A stretch of 5,188 nt of DNA from Bacteroidales bacterium (GTDB lineage Bacteria > Bacteroidota > Bacteroidia > Bacteroidales > F082): assembly GCA_024762735.1 (NCBI GenBank), contig JANTGU010000187.1, positions 1-5,188 on the forward strand, read 5' to 3'. The position numbers were made by a program, and so were the translations under genes. The notes beneath the pieces were generated by a model that worked only from the letters and a program-made list of their open reading frames with translations, was not told where the DNA came from and did not search any database. Shown one piece after another: positions 1-5,188 of the stretch. Each line of letters opens with the position of its first letter. Position 1 is the stretch's first letter.

Positions 1-227
1 GAGAACTCCCCGGAATGCGCTTCGCGATTGGTTTGTGATGTTCCGCCTGTAAATTTATAGTCCGGGTAGTTGTCTGCAATAAAATGACTTTTGTCTTTGC
101 TTAGCTGTTCGGCACTACAGCGCAGGGTAAGTTTTTGCTTGTTACCGTTAAAACGGCTACACGACGCGGCCATGAGTACCCATGTGATAAAAGGCAAAAG
201 CAAAAATATCTTTACAAAAAGTTTCAT
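1..227 (-). CDS. Partial lipoprotein, N-terminal 75 residues
   Basis: This reading frame starts with ATG at 227 and runs to the left edge without a stop, so only the N-terminus is visible. The first 22 residues are a typical export signal: MKLFVKIF, a hydrophobic stretch, then MAAS before Cys23. That fits a signal peptidase II site, although -3 is Ala rather than the usual Leu. The mature protein would be lipidated on Cys23 and carried to an envelope membrane. The rest is hydrophilic. Near the cut end (about residues 61-75) it reads GGTSQTNREAHSGEF. The HSGE(F/Y) pattern resembles the start of beta-sandwich or carbohydrate-binding-like domains in Bacteroidota secreted proteins, but that is recall and weak. 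No Shine-Dalgarno is present, as usual in this phylum. A TAnnTTTG box lies 24 bases upstream on the same strand. Function is unknown; the export signal is the firm part. Confidence 0.75.
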   Translation of the reverse strand, partial: MKLFVKIFLLLPFITWVLMAASCSRFNGNKQKLTLRCSAEQLSKDKSHFIADNYPDYKFTGGTSQTNREAHSGEF

Positions 228-251
228 GATTGAATATCAACTATGCAATGG

Positions 252-259
252 CAAAGATA
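252..259 (-). promoter_or_regulatory. Candidate -7 box for the lipoprotein gene
   Basis: Read on the minus strand this is TATCTTTG, a perfect match to the Bacteroidota -7 consensus TAnnTTTG. It ends 24 bases before the lipoprotein ATG, which would give a short leader of about 20 bases. No clear TTG or TTTG is seen at the expected -33 distance, so the call rests on one box plus its position. Confidence 0.4.
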
Positions 260-310
260 AGTTATTCAGTCTTCCGTTGGCGCGATTGAAAATATTATTG
301 GTAAGCTTGC

Positions 311-455
311 CTTTTACTGCAAGAAGCCATTGAGGTTCAGGAGATGCCTCCGCAAGGTTAGCATGACGGCGGTCTTGCCGAAGCCAGCCCCAACGTCCTC
401 CCGAAGGAGGCACGACTGAGGGATCTCCCCGGCACCACCCTGCCCCTACCGGAAG
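311..455. repeat. Intergenic repeat, unit 1 (continuous copy)
   Basis: This is a GC-rich non-coding unit in otherwise AT-leaning flanks. Its left part (311-404) recurs exactly 150 bases downstream at 461-554 with 73 of 94 positions identical by my count. Its right part (404-455) recurs at 768-819 with 47 of 52 identical. The two parts meet at a small hairpin with stem CCTCC (397-401) and GGAGG (406-410) around a CGAA loop. The left part contains GGAGATGCCTCCG (340-352). The right part contains a near-inverted version of it (416-428; 11 of 13 match), so the unit could fold back on itself. It has the look of a dispersed chromosomal repeat. The minus-strand open frame crossing it (237-470) has no recognisable protein character. 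Confidence 0.7.
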
Positions 456-460
456 AATGC

Positions 461-554
461 CTTTTGCCAAAGGAAGCCATTAATGCCTGGGAGATGTCTC
501 CGCGAGGCCGGCATGACGGCGGTTTTGCCAAAGCCAGCCCCGGTGTCCTCCCGA
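461..554. repeat. Intergenic repeat, unit 2, left part
   Basis: This is a second copy of 311-404, lying in tandem at a 150-base offset. It matches at 73 of 94 positions, with longer identical blocks at 511-520 (GCATGACGGC) and 531-540 (AAGCCAGCCC). Similarity to unit 1 stops at 554, in the loop of the CCTCC/GGAGG hairpin. The missing right part of the unit appears 213 bases later at 768-819. Confidence 0.7.
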
Positions 555-582
555 GTCATAAGACTCCAAAAAATATGGAGTC
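553..582. repeat. Two overlapping, mutually exclusive short hairpins
   Basis: GAGTC (553-557) can pair with GACTC (562-566) across an ATAA loop. Alternatively GACTCC (562-567) can pair with GGAGTC (577-582) across a nine-base A/T loop. Both use the same central strand, so only one can form at a time. The stems are short (5 and 6 pairs), no gene is attached, and this could be chance. Confidence 0.4.
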
Positions 583-612
583 AACAAAACGCAATGACAA
601 AAACCTGATTAC

Positions 613-647
613 CCTCCGGGCTCCCCGATAATTATCGGGGCCGGAGG
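613..647. repeat. Compound palindrome
   Basis: The core is a perfect 18-base palindrome, CCCCGATAATTATCGGGG (623-640). It is flanked by a second perfect inverted pair, CCTCCGG (613-619) and CCGGAGG (641-647), with three unpaired bases (620-622) on the left side only. No run of T follows on either strand, so a standard intrinsic terminator is unlikely. Palindromes of the CCCCGATA...TATCGGGG type are, as far as I recall, common dispersed elements between genes in Bacteroidota. Confidence 0.7.
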
Positions 648-677
648 AGTGAGGATGGCTGTACTCTTATCCTTTCT

Positions 678-699
678 CCCCCGAGGTTTAGCTCGGGGG
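678..699. repeat. Perfect 8-base-pair stem-loop
   Basis: CCCCCGAG (678-685) pairs perfectly with CTCGGGGG (692-699) around a six-base GTTTAG loop. Neither side is followed by a T-run, so it is not a convincing intrinsic terminator. It lies 31 bases after the compound palindrome and has a similar C-run/G-run architecture, which suggests a related class of dispersed palindrome. Confidence 0.6.
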
Positions 700-729
700 T
701 TGAACGAATGATTAGTGTTTAGATAAATT

Positions 730-759
730 CTTGAAATACTATAACTTACAATATACTTG
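730..759 (+). promoter_or_regulatory. Candidate guaA promoter
   Basis: CTTG at 730-733 and TATACTTG at 752-759 are separated by 18 bases. They resemble the Bacteroidota pair TTTG (-33) and TAnnTTTG (-7), each with one mismatch. Transcription would begin near 765 and give a leader of about 90 bases that includes the right part of repeat unit 2. It is the best candidate I found between the stem-loop at 678-699 and the guaA start, but it is not a perfect match. Confidence 0.35.
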
Positions 760-767
760 TCATTAGT

Positions 768-819
768 AAGGAGGCACGACTGAGGGACCTCCCCGGCACC
801 AACCTGCCCCTATTGTAAG
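768..819. repeat. Intergenic repeat, unit 2, right part
   Basis: This matches 404-455 at 47 of 52 positions, and its first 20 bases are identical to that copy. It begins where the left part of unit 2 (461-554) stops, apart from the 213-base intervening segment and a one-base overlap. It ends 36 bases before the guaA ATG and would lie in the guaA leader if the candidate promoter at 730-759 is used. Confidence 0.65.
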
Positions 820-855
820 AAGCGGGCATACAAAATAGTAAACCCATGAAACAAT

Positions 856-2448
856 ATGATTGAAAAACCTATCTTTGCCCTTGAAAATTCAATCACATCA
901 ACTTCAAAAAACAATCCGGTGAAAGAGACCATTCTTATCCTTGATTTTGGCTCGCAATACACGCAGCTTATCGCCCGCAGGGTGCGCGAACTGAACGTTT
1001 ATTGTGAAATCCATCCCTTTAACAAAGTACCCGAAATAACCGAAGATATCAAGGGTGTTATTCTTTCGGGAAGTCCCTACTCGGTGCGCGATGCAGAAGC
1101 TCCTGTTCCCGATTTGTCAGCCATTAGAGGCAAGCTGCCCCTGCTGGGCGTTTGTTACGGGGCACAGTTTTTGGCCCAACACGATGGGGGAGAGGTGCTG
1201 CCCTCGAAGATTCGTGAATACGGACGCGCTAACCTGGGCTATATAAACCGCGATTGCAAGTTGATGAAAAGCATTTCGGATGGTAGTCAGGTTTGGATGT
1301 CGCATGGCGATACCATTTTAAAGCTTCCCGAAAAATTTAACATTATCACCAGCACCGGAAGTATTGATGTGGCGGGATTTAAAGTAGAAGGCGAAGAGAC
1401 TTTCGGTATTCAGTTTCACCCCGAGGTTTATCACTCTACCGAAGGAACTCAGCTTTTACAAAATTTTTTGGTGGATGTTTGCGGCTGTTCACAGGATTGG
1501 ACACCCGACTCATTTGTGGAAACCACGGTGGCCAATTTAAAAGAAAAACTGGGTAACGATAAGGTGGTCTTAGGCCTTTCGGGTGGGGTGGACTCGTCGG
1601 TGGCCGCGGTGTTGCTGCACAAGGCTATTGGAAAAAACCTCTATTGTATTTTTGTGGATAACGGTCTGTTGCGGAAAAACGAGTTTGAGGAGGTGCTTCA
1701 TTCCTATAAGGATATGGGTTTAAATGTGAAAGGAGTTGATGCCGCCAATCAGTTTTACAAGGCTCTCGAGGGCATCTCGGATCCGGAAGGAAAACGGAAA
1801 GCCATCGGCAAAACCTTTATCGATGTGTTTGATCATGAAGCTCATCTGATTGAAGAGGTGAAGTGGCTGGCGCAGGGAACCATTTATCCTGATGTGATTG
1901 AATCGGTTTCTGTTAAAGGCCCGTCGGCAACCATTAAGTCACACCACAACGTGGGAGGATTGCCCGACTATATGAAGTTGAAGGTGGTCGAGCCGTTGAA
2001 TACACTTTTTAAGGATGAAGTGCGCCGGATAGGCAAAACCATGGGCATGCCTTCTCATTTGATAGAACGTCACCCGTTTCCCGGTCCCGGGCTGGGGATT
2101 CGTATTTTAGGATCCATCACACCTGATCGGGTTCAAATTCTGCAGGAGGTGGATGCTATTTTCATCAACGGTTTGCGCGAATGGGATTTGTACAACAAGG
2201 TCTGGCAGGCTGCGGCTATTTTGCTTCCTGTTAACTCGGTTGGCGTGATGGGCGACGAACGAACCTACGAAAATGTAGTGGCTTTAAGGGCCGTGGAGTC
2301 TACCGACGGCATGACGGCTGATTGGTCGAAATTGCCTTACGAATTCCTCTCGAAAGTTTCAAACGATATTATCAACAGGGTAAAAGGGGTTAATCGCGTG
2401 GTGTACGACATCAGTTCCAAGCCCCCTGCCACAATAGAATGGGAATAA
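856..2448 (+). CDS. guaA: GMP synthase (glutamine-hydrolysing)
   Basis: The enzyme converts XMP to GMP using ATP and ammonia released from glutamine, the last step of guanine nucleotide synthesis in the cytoplasm. Residues about 25-210 form a class I glutamine amidotransferase domain: ILDFGSQYTQ at the start, nucleophile Cys100 in GVCYGAQ, and His188 and Glu190 in FHPE. Residues about 225-405 are the ATP-pyrophosphatase domain with the P-loop LSGGVDSS (241-248). The C-terminal dimerisation domain carries HPFPGPGLGIR (406-416) and the usual ending KPPATIEWE. All catalytic residues are present. At 530 residues it is about 20 longer than typical. The extra length is the N-terminal 21 residues, which are not conserved in the family as I know it. 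A GTG at 919 would give a standard 509-residue protein. ATG 856 is kept because it is the only ATG in this frame near the conserved start. Neither start has a Shine-Dalgarno. A possible promoter lies at 730-759. Confidence 0.97.
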   Translation: MIEKPIFALENSITSTSKNNPVKETILILDFGSQYTQLIARRVRELNVYCEIHPFNKVPEITEDIKGVILSGSPYSVRDAEAPVPDLSAIRGKLPLLGVCYGAQFLAQHDGGEVLPSKIREYGRANLGYINRDCKLMKSISDGSQVWMSHGDTILKLPEKFNIITSTGSIDVAGFKVEGEETFGIQFHPEVYHSTEGTQLLQNFLVDVCGCSQDWTPDSFVETTVANLKEKLGNDKVVLGLSGGVDSSVAAVLLHKAIGKNLYCIFVDNGLLRKNEFEEVLHSYKDMGLNVKGVDAANQFYKALEGISDPEGKRKAIGKTFIDVFDHEAHLIEEVKWLAQGTIYPDVIESVSVKGPSATIKSHHNVGGLPDYMKLKVVEPLNTLFKDEVRRIGKTMGMPSHLIERHPFPGPGLGIRILGSITPDRVQILQEVDAIFINGLREWDLYNKVWQAAAILLPVNSVGVMGDERTYENVVALRAVESTDGMTADWSKLPYEFLSKVSNDIINRVKGVNRVVYDISSKPPATIEWE

Positions 2449-2454
2449 CCCACG

Positions 2455-2480
2455 TTGTTTTTCAGATTGTTTTATATTTG
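2455..2480 (+). promoter_or_regulatory. Candidate promoter for the LysM/PBP1 gene
   Basis: TATATTTG at 2473-2480 is a perfect TAnnTTTG box, 23 bases before the ATG at 2504. A TTG at 2455-2457 lies 15 bases upstream of it, a little closer than the usual -33 spacing. It sits in the 55-base gap after guaA, where I see no terminator. The downstream gene could therefore be read both from guaA and from this site. Confidence 0.5.
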
Positions 2481-2503
2481 AAAAATTCTTTCAATCATCA
2501 TTT

Positions 2504-5089
2504 ATGAAAAGTAAAAGCATTGTTTTGTTACTGGCTTTCGTGCTGGTAAACTTCAGCCTGCTGGCTCAGGGGGTTTACATTCCCAAGAGCAACGACATTC
2601 AGGAGAGAGACGGTAAACAGTTTTATGTGCACACGGTTCAAAAAGGGCAAACCGTTTACTCCATTGCCAAAGCTTATGATGTTGCCATTGATGAAATTTA
2701 CTTTGAAAACCCCGATGCCAAGTACGGACTAAAAATTGACCAGGTACTATGGATTCCTACCGTCAATAAGGAAACTGAGGTCAATGCCGAAGTGTCGTCA
2801 GCAACCTTTGATTTCTTCTATCACATTGCTGATGCCAACGAACGTTTTTCGCACATTGCACAGCTTTACAATATTCCTGAACGCTATGTGCGGCTTGCCA
2901 ATCCCAAGCTTGCGGAGCCACTCAAAGAGGGTGAATACATAAAGGTGCCGGTAGAAGCTTCCTTTCCAATATTGGATGGAAAACAGACCAAACCCTATAC
3001 AGCGTCTCAGCTTGCCGATGAGCCGGCTCCTGATGTCACGATGGGAAACCAAACCCAAAATGTGCGGGTTACCCAACAAAAAGTTAAACCTGAGCAAGCC
3101 AACGAGGTAAGCTTTAATCCGGACATTAAAGTGATGGAGAACTATCGCCATGTGGTTGTTAGAGGAGAGACACCCGAAAGTATTGCTAAAAAATACCAGA
3201 TATCGGTTGTTGACCTTAAAAGTGTTAACCCGGGACTGCAGGTTGTGGTTCAGGGTGATCGTTTACGGATTCCGGCTTATGCGGTGATTCCGGGGGTGAA
3301 ACAGCGTGAAAACAAAGAACCCCAATTGGCCGATGCCGGGCCACGAAAAACAAAGCCTGCAAAACAGTCGGATAAATCAAAAACGATGTTTAAGTACACG
3401 GTACAAAACGGCGAAAACATATACACCATCGCGCGTAAATTTGGCGTGGCTACTGAAACGTTGTTCCAGTTAAATCCTTCGTTAAGTGGTGCCGGTTTGC
3501 GTGCAGGGCAGGTGCTGGTAATTCCCAAGCTCGAAAAGAAGCCCCGCTTCATCTACTACCAGGTTCCGCGTAAAACCAAGCTCAAAAAAATTGCACGGCT
3601 TTTTAAAATGGATTATGGTGCATTAAAACAAGCTAATCCCGGACTGAAAAACAGGGTTTATGCCGGACAAACCGTTAAAATTCCTGGGGGTGAACATGCT
3701 GTGCTGATCGTCGCAAAACCGGAGTTAAAAGAGCCTGCAGGCAACACCACGGTCAAGGAGGATAAGGGTAATCGGCAGTGCCAGCCAAAGCCTTACCGGG
3801 GCAAAGAGGTGAAGGTGGCGCTCATGGTTCCGCTCTATCTGGAAGAGATGGACAGCATCAACTCTGTTGATTTCCTGAAAACGTTTCAACCCGGGTTTAA
3901 GCCGTTTACTTTTATCGATTTTTTAGAAGGCGCTTTGTTGGCGGTTGATTCGCTAAAGCGGATGGGGTACAACATCGAGTTGACGGTGTATGATGTGGAC
4001 AACAAAATCACCAAAACGGCTAAAACGCTTCAGCGTCCCGAACTGCGTGACATGGATTTAATCATCGGTCCCTTTTACAGCAAGAGCTTTAACCAGGTAG
4101 CCCTCTTTGCTGAAAACTTTCATATTCCCGTGGTTAACCCTTTTACTTTTAGGAGTGAGATATTGGGTAAGTACGACAATGTCATCAAGGTAAAACCGGG
4201 GGTTGCCTCGCAAATACCCTTGCTGGCCGAGATGATAAAAAACCGTTACGCGCGGGATAAAATCTTCATCATCACCCAAACCCCCTATAAAGATGCTGAT
4301 TTGGTGAGTTTGCTAAATACCGAAATTGAAAACAAAATTCCTGCAACGGTAAAATTATCAAATGTGGATATAAACAACCTGGCGGTGGAGGTTAGCAACC
4401 GGCTGGATGAAGATGGAGAGCCGGTGTCGCCCTATTTTAATGTGGAAGGAGTGCCTGTTGACCCTGCTCTTGTGGATACCTATTTGTACGACAGCACGGT
4501 TTATGATAACAAGCCGGTACTTATTAACTATATGGCGGACAGCCTGCACCCGTTTCTTGACAATGCCTCTGTGATTCGAAATAACCTGGTGATTATTTAC
4601 GGTAACGACAAGCCATATATCATGGATGTGGTAAACAAGTTAAACCGGGTACGCGATACGTTTGATATTCATATCGTGGGGGCGCCATTATGGGAACAAA
4701 TTGATCGGATGGATTACGCCTTGCTTAACAATTTGAATCTTACCTATTTTTCCAGTGAGTATGTCGATTACGATCTGCCTTCAACCAGGCGATTTGTGGC
4801 AGACTATAAAAACAGTTTTAACAGCGAACCCGACCGTTTTGGGTTTAGCGGTTTTGATATAACCCTGTTTTTTGTAAAGGCACTGGCCGATTACGACAAA
4901 CGGTTTCTGAAATGTTTGCCTTCCACCAACAGCCTTACCTTTGAAAACGGGTTTCAGTTTGAAAAGGTAAAAGATACAGATAACAACTTTGAAAATGTGA
5001 TGTGGAACCTTTTGCGTATCGATAACTATAAAACCATCCGCTTGCCCCAGAGCGATTTGATTCCTTTGGAGTCAGCGGGAAAATACTAA
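2504..5089 (+). CDS. Exported LysM-repeat protein with PBP1-like domain
   Basis: The 861-residue protein opens with a signal peptide (MKSKS, hydrophobic 6-20, likely cut after Ala21), so it should be periplasmic or envelope-bound. Five LysM-like repeats follow at about 40-85, 104-149 (degenerate), 214-257, 296-341 and 349-394. Several show the family pattern of V..G...SIA, then NP, then G..L.IP. LysM modules bind peptidoglycan. After a linker rich in Lys, residues about 434-845 look like a type 1 periplasmic-binding fold: VKVALMVPLY, a FIDFLEGALLAVDSL helix, DLIIGPFYS, IPVVNPF, and late FSGFDITLFFVKAL. A region at about 632-693 looks like an insertion between lobes. Only two cysteines exist, Cys426 and Cys804. 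There is no lipobox and no catalytic motif, so it is probably a binding or scaffolding protein. It resembles proteins named in Bacteroidota as PBP1 and LysM domain-containing. The ligand is unknown. It lies 55 bases after guaA with its own likely promoter, and has no Shine-Dalgarno. Confidence 0.9.
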   Translation: MKSKSIVLLLAFVLVNFSLLAQGVYIPKSNDIQERDGKQFYVHTVQKGQTVYSIAKAYDVAIDEIYFENPDAKYGLKIDQVLWIPTVNKETEVNAEVSSATFDFFYHIADANERFSHIAQLYNIPERYVRLANPKLAEPLKEGEYIKVPVEASFPILDGKQTKPYTASQLADEPAPDVTMGNQTQNVRVTQQKVKPEQANEVSFNPDIKVMENYRHVVVRGETPESIAKKYQISVVDLKSVNPGLQVVVQGDRLRIPAYAVIPGVKQRENKEPQLADAGPRKTKPAKQSDKSKTMFKYTVQNGENIYTIARKFGVATETLFQLNPSLSGAGLRAGQVLVIPKLEKKPRFIYYQVPRKTKLKKIARLFKMDYGALKQANPGLKNRVYAGQTVKIPGGEHAVLIVAKPELKEPAGNTTVKEDKGNRQCQPKPYRGKEVKVALMVPLYLEEMDSINSVDFLKTFQPGFKPFTFIDFLEGALLAVDSLKRMGYNIELTVYDVDNKITKTAKTLQRPELRDMDLIIGPFYSKSFNQVALFAENFHIPVVNPFTFRSEILGKYDNVIKVKPGVASQIPLLAEMIKNRYARDKIFIITQTPYKDADLVSLLNTEIENKIPATVKLSNVDINNLAVEVSNRLDEDGEPVSPYFNVEGVPVDPALVDTYLYDSTVYDNKPVLINYMADSLHPFLDNASVIRNNLVIIYGNDKPYIMDVVNKLNRVRDTFDIHIVGAPLWEQIDRMDYALLNNLNLTYFSSEYVDYDLPSTRRFVADYKNSFNSEPDRFGFSGFDITLFFVKALADYDKRFLKCLPSTNSLTFENGFQFEKVKDTDNNFENVMWNLLRIDNYKTIRLPQSDLIPLESAGKY

Positions 5090-5145
5090 ATCCTGACTAA
5101 CTACATGACAAAAATATAAAGATATTAAGATCCGAATATAGTATT

Positions 5146-5188
5146 GGCTAATTCCTATTTGCCTGCCGCAGGCAGATAGGAATTAGCC
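5146..5188. terminator. Long hairpin after the LysM/PBP1 gene, possible terminator
   Basis: A 13-base perfect outer stem, GGCTAATTCCTAT (5146-5158) with 5176-5188, encloses an inner stem TGCCTG (5160-5165) with CAGGCA (5169-5174) and a three-base CCG loop. The only break is position 5159 against 5175, which would be a U-G wobble in RNA, so about 20 pairs form. It starts 56 bases after the stop codon and would be very stable. The window ends on its last base, so a following T-run cannot be seen and the terminator role is unproven. The TGCCTGCCGCAGGCA core resembles a palindrome I recall as widely dispersed in Bacteroidota genomes. Confidence 0.55.

Larger units (their letters stand above)
555..767. 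other. 213-base segment splitting repeat unit 2
   Basis: This segment lies between the two halves of repeat unit 2 and has no counterpart in unit 1. It holds no credible gene; the longest forward ATG frame I checked is an 18-codon frame at 575-631. It does hold the overlapping hairpins at 553-582, the compound palindrome at 613-647, the stem-loop at 678-699 and, near its right end, a possible guaA promoter. Its borders carry an imperfect direct repeat, GTCATAAG (555-562) and GTCATTAG (759-766), matching at 7 of 8. That could be a target duplication or chance. No transposase and no clear terminal inverted repeats are seen. Confidence 0.45.

Noticed and set aside
91..333. Plus-strand open frame of 80 codons
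   Set aside because: It runs antisense through the lipoprotein N-terminus, whose signal peptide and Cys are a much better explanation of this DNA, and it continues into the non-coding gap.
237..470. Minus-strand open frame of 77 codons in the gap upstream of guaA
   Set aside because: It lies largely in repeat unit 1, has a composition set by the GC-rich repeat (many Gly, Pro, Arg, Trp), and shows no domain or export signal. Its frame would also overlap the upstream promoter region of the lipoprotein gene.
311..554. CRISPR array or diversity-generating template/variable repeat pair
   Set aside because: There are only two long, diverged copies with no short identical repeats or uniform spacers. 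The differences are transitions of all kinds rather than concentrated at adenines, and no cas or reverse transcriptase gene is present.
575..631. 18-codon frame starting MESTKRND inside the intervening segment
   Set aside because: It ends inside the 613-647 palindrome, has no ribosome binding site or promoter-like box in front, and is not recognisable.
768..855. Purine riboswitch in the guaA leader
   Set aside because: The leader is mostly repeat sequence. I could not find the conserved three-way junction of the purine aptamer or a terminator before the start codon.
846..863. Five-codon frame MKQYD overlapping the guaA start, considered as a leader peptide
   Set aside because: It is too short to distinguish from chance, has no ribosome binding site, and shows no attenuator structure after it.
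5109..5116. Minus-strand TATTTTTG box downstream of the LysM/PBP1 gene
   Set aside because: It matches the -7 consensus but sits in A/T-rich sequence and would only drive antisense transcription into the gene. It has no -33 partner I trust.

Overview
The window looks like a piece of a Bacteroidota chromosome, probably Bacteroidales or Marinilabiliales-like. Three things point there. The start codons lack Shine-Dalgarno sequences. Promoter-like boxes of the TAnnTTTG type lie just upstream of the genes. The large secreted protein joins LysM repeats to a type 1 periplasmic-binding fold, an architecture I know from this phylum. Genus cannot be set from the sequence alone.

Layout. Positions 1-227 (minus strand) hold the first 75 codons of a lipoprotein gene cut by the window edge. 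Positions 228-855 are a 628-base gap between divergent genes with no credible coding gene. It holds a GC-rich repeat of about 150 bases in tandem. The first copy (311-455) is continuous. The second appears split into 461-554 and 768-819, with 213 bases between the halves that contain several perfect hairpins and, at their right end, a possible guaA promoter. Positions 856-2448 encode GMP synthase (guaA), complete, with every catalytic motif present. Positions 2504-5089 encode an 861-residue exported protein with five LysM-like repeats followed by a PBP1-like domain. Positions 5090-5188 are non-coding and end in a 43-base near-perfect hairpin whose last base is the last base of the window.

How the genes relate. 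guaA makes GMP in the cytoplasm. The LysM/PBP1 protein should act at peptidoglycan in the periplasm. They are 55 bases apart on one strand and could be co-transcribed, but a perfect TAnnTTTG box in the gap suggests the second gene also has its own promoter. I see no functional link between them beyond proximity. The upstream lipoprotein is transcribed in the opposite direction.

I see no phage, CRISPR, toxin or defence genes and no RNA genes. The coding content is ordinary. The more unusual material is the split repeat upstream of guaA, the palindromes, and the LysM/PBP1 architecture.
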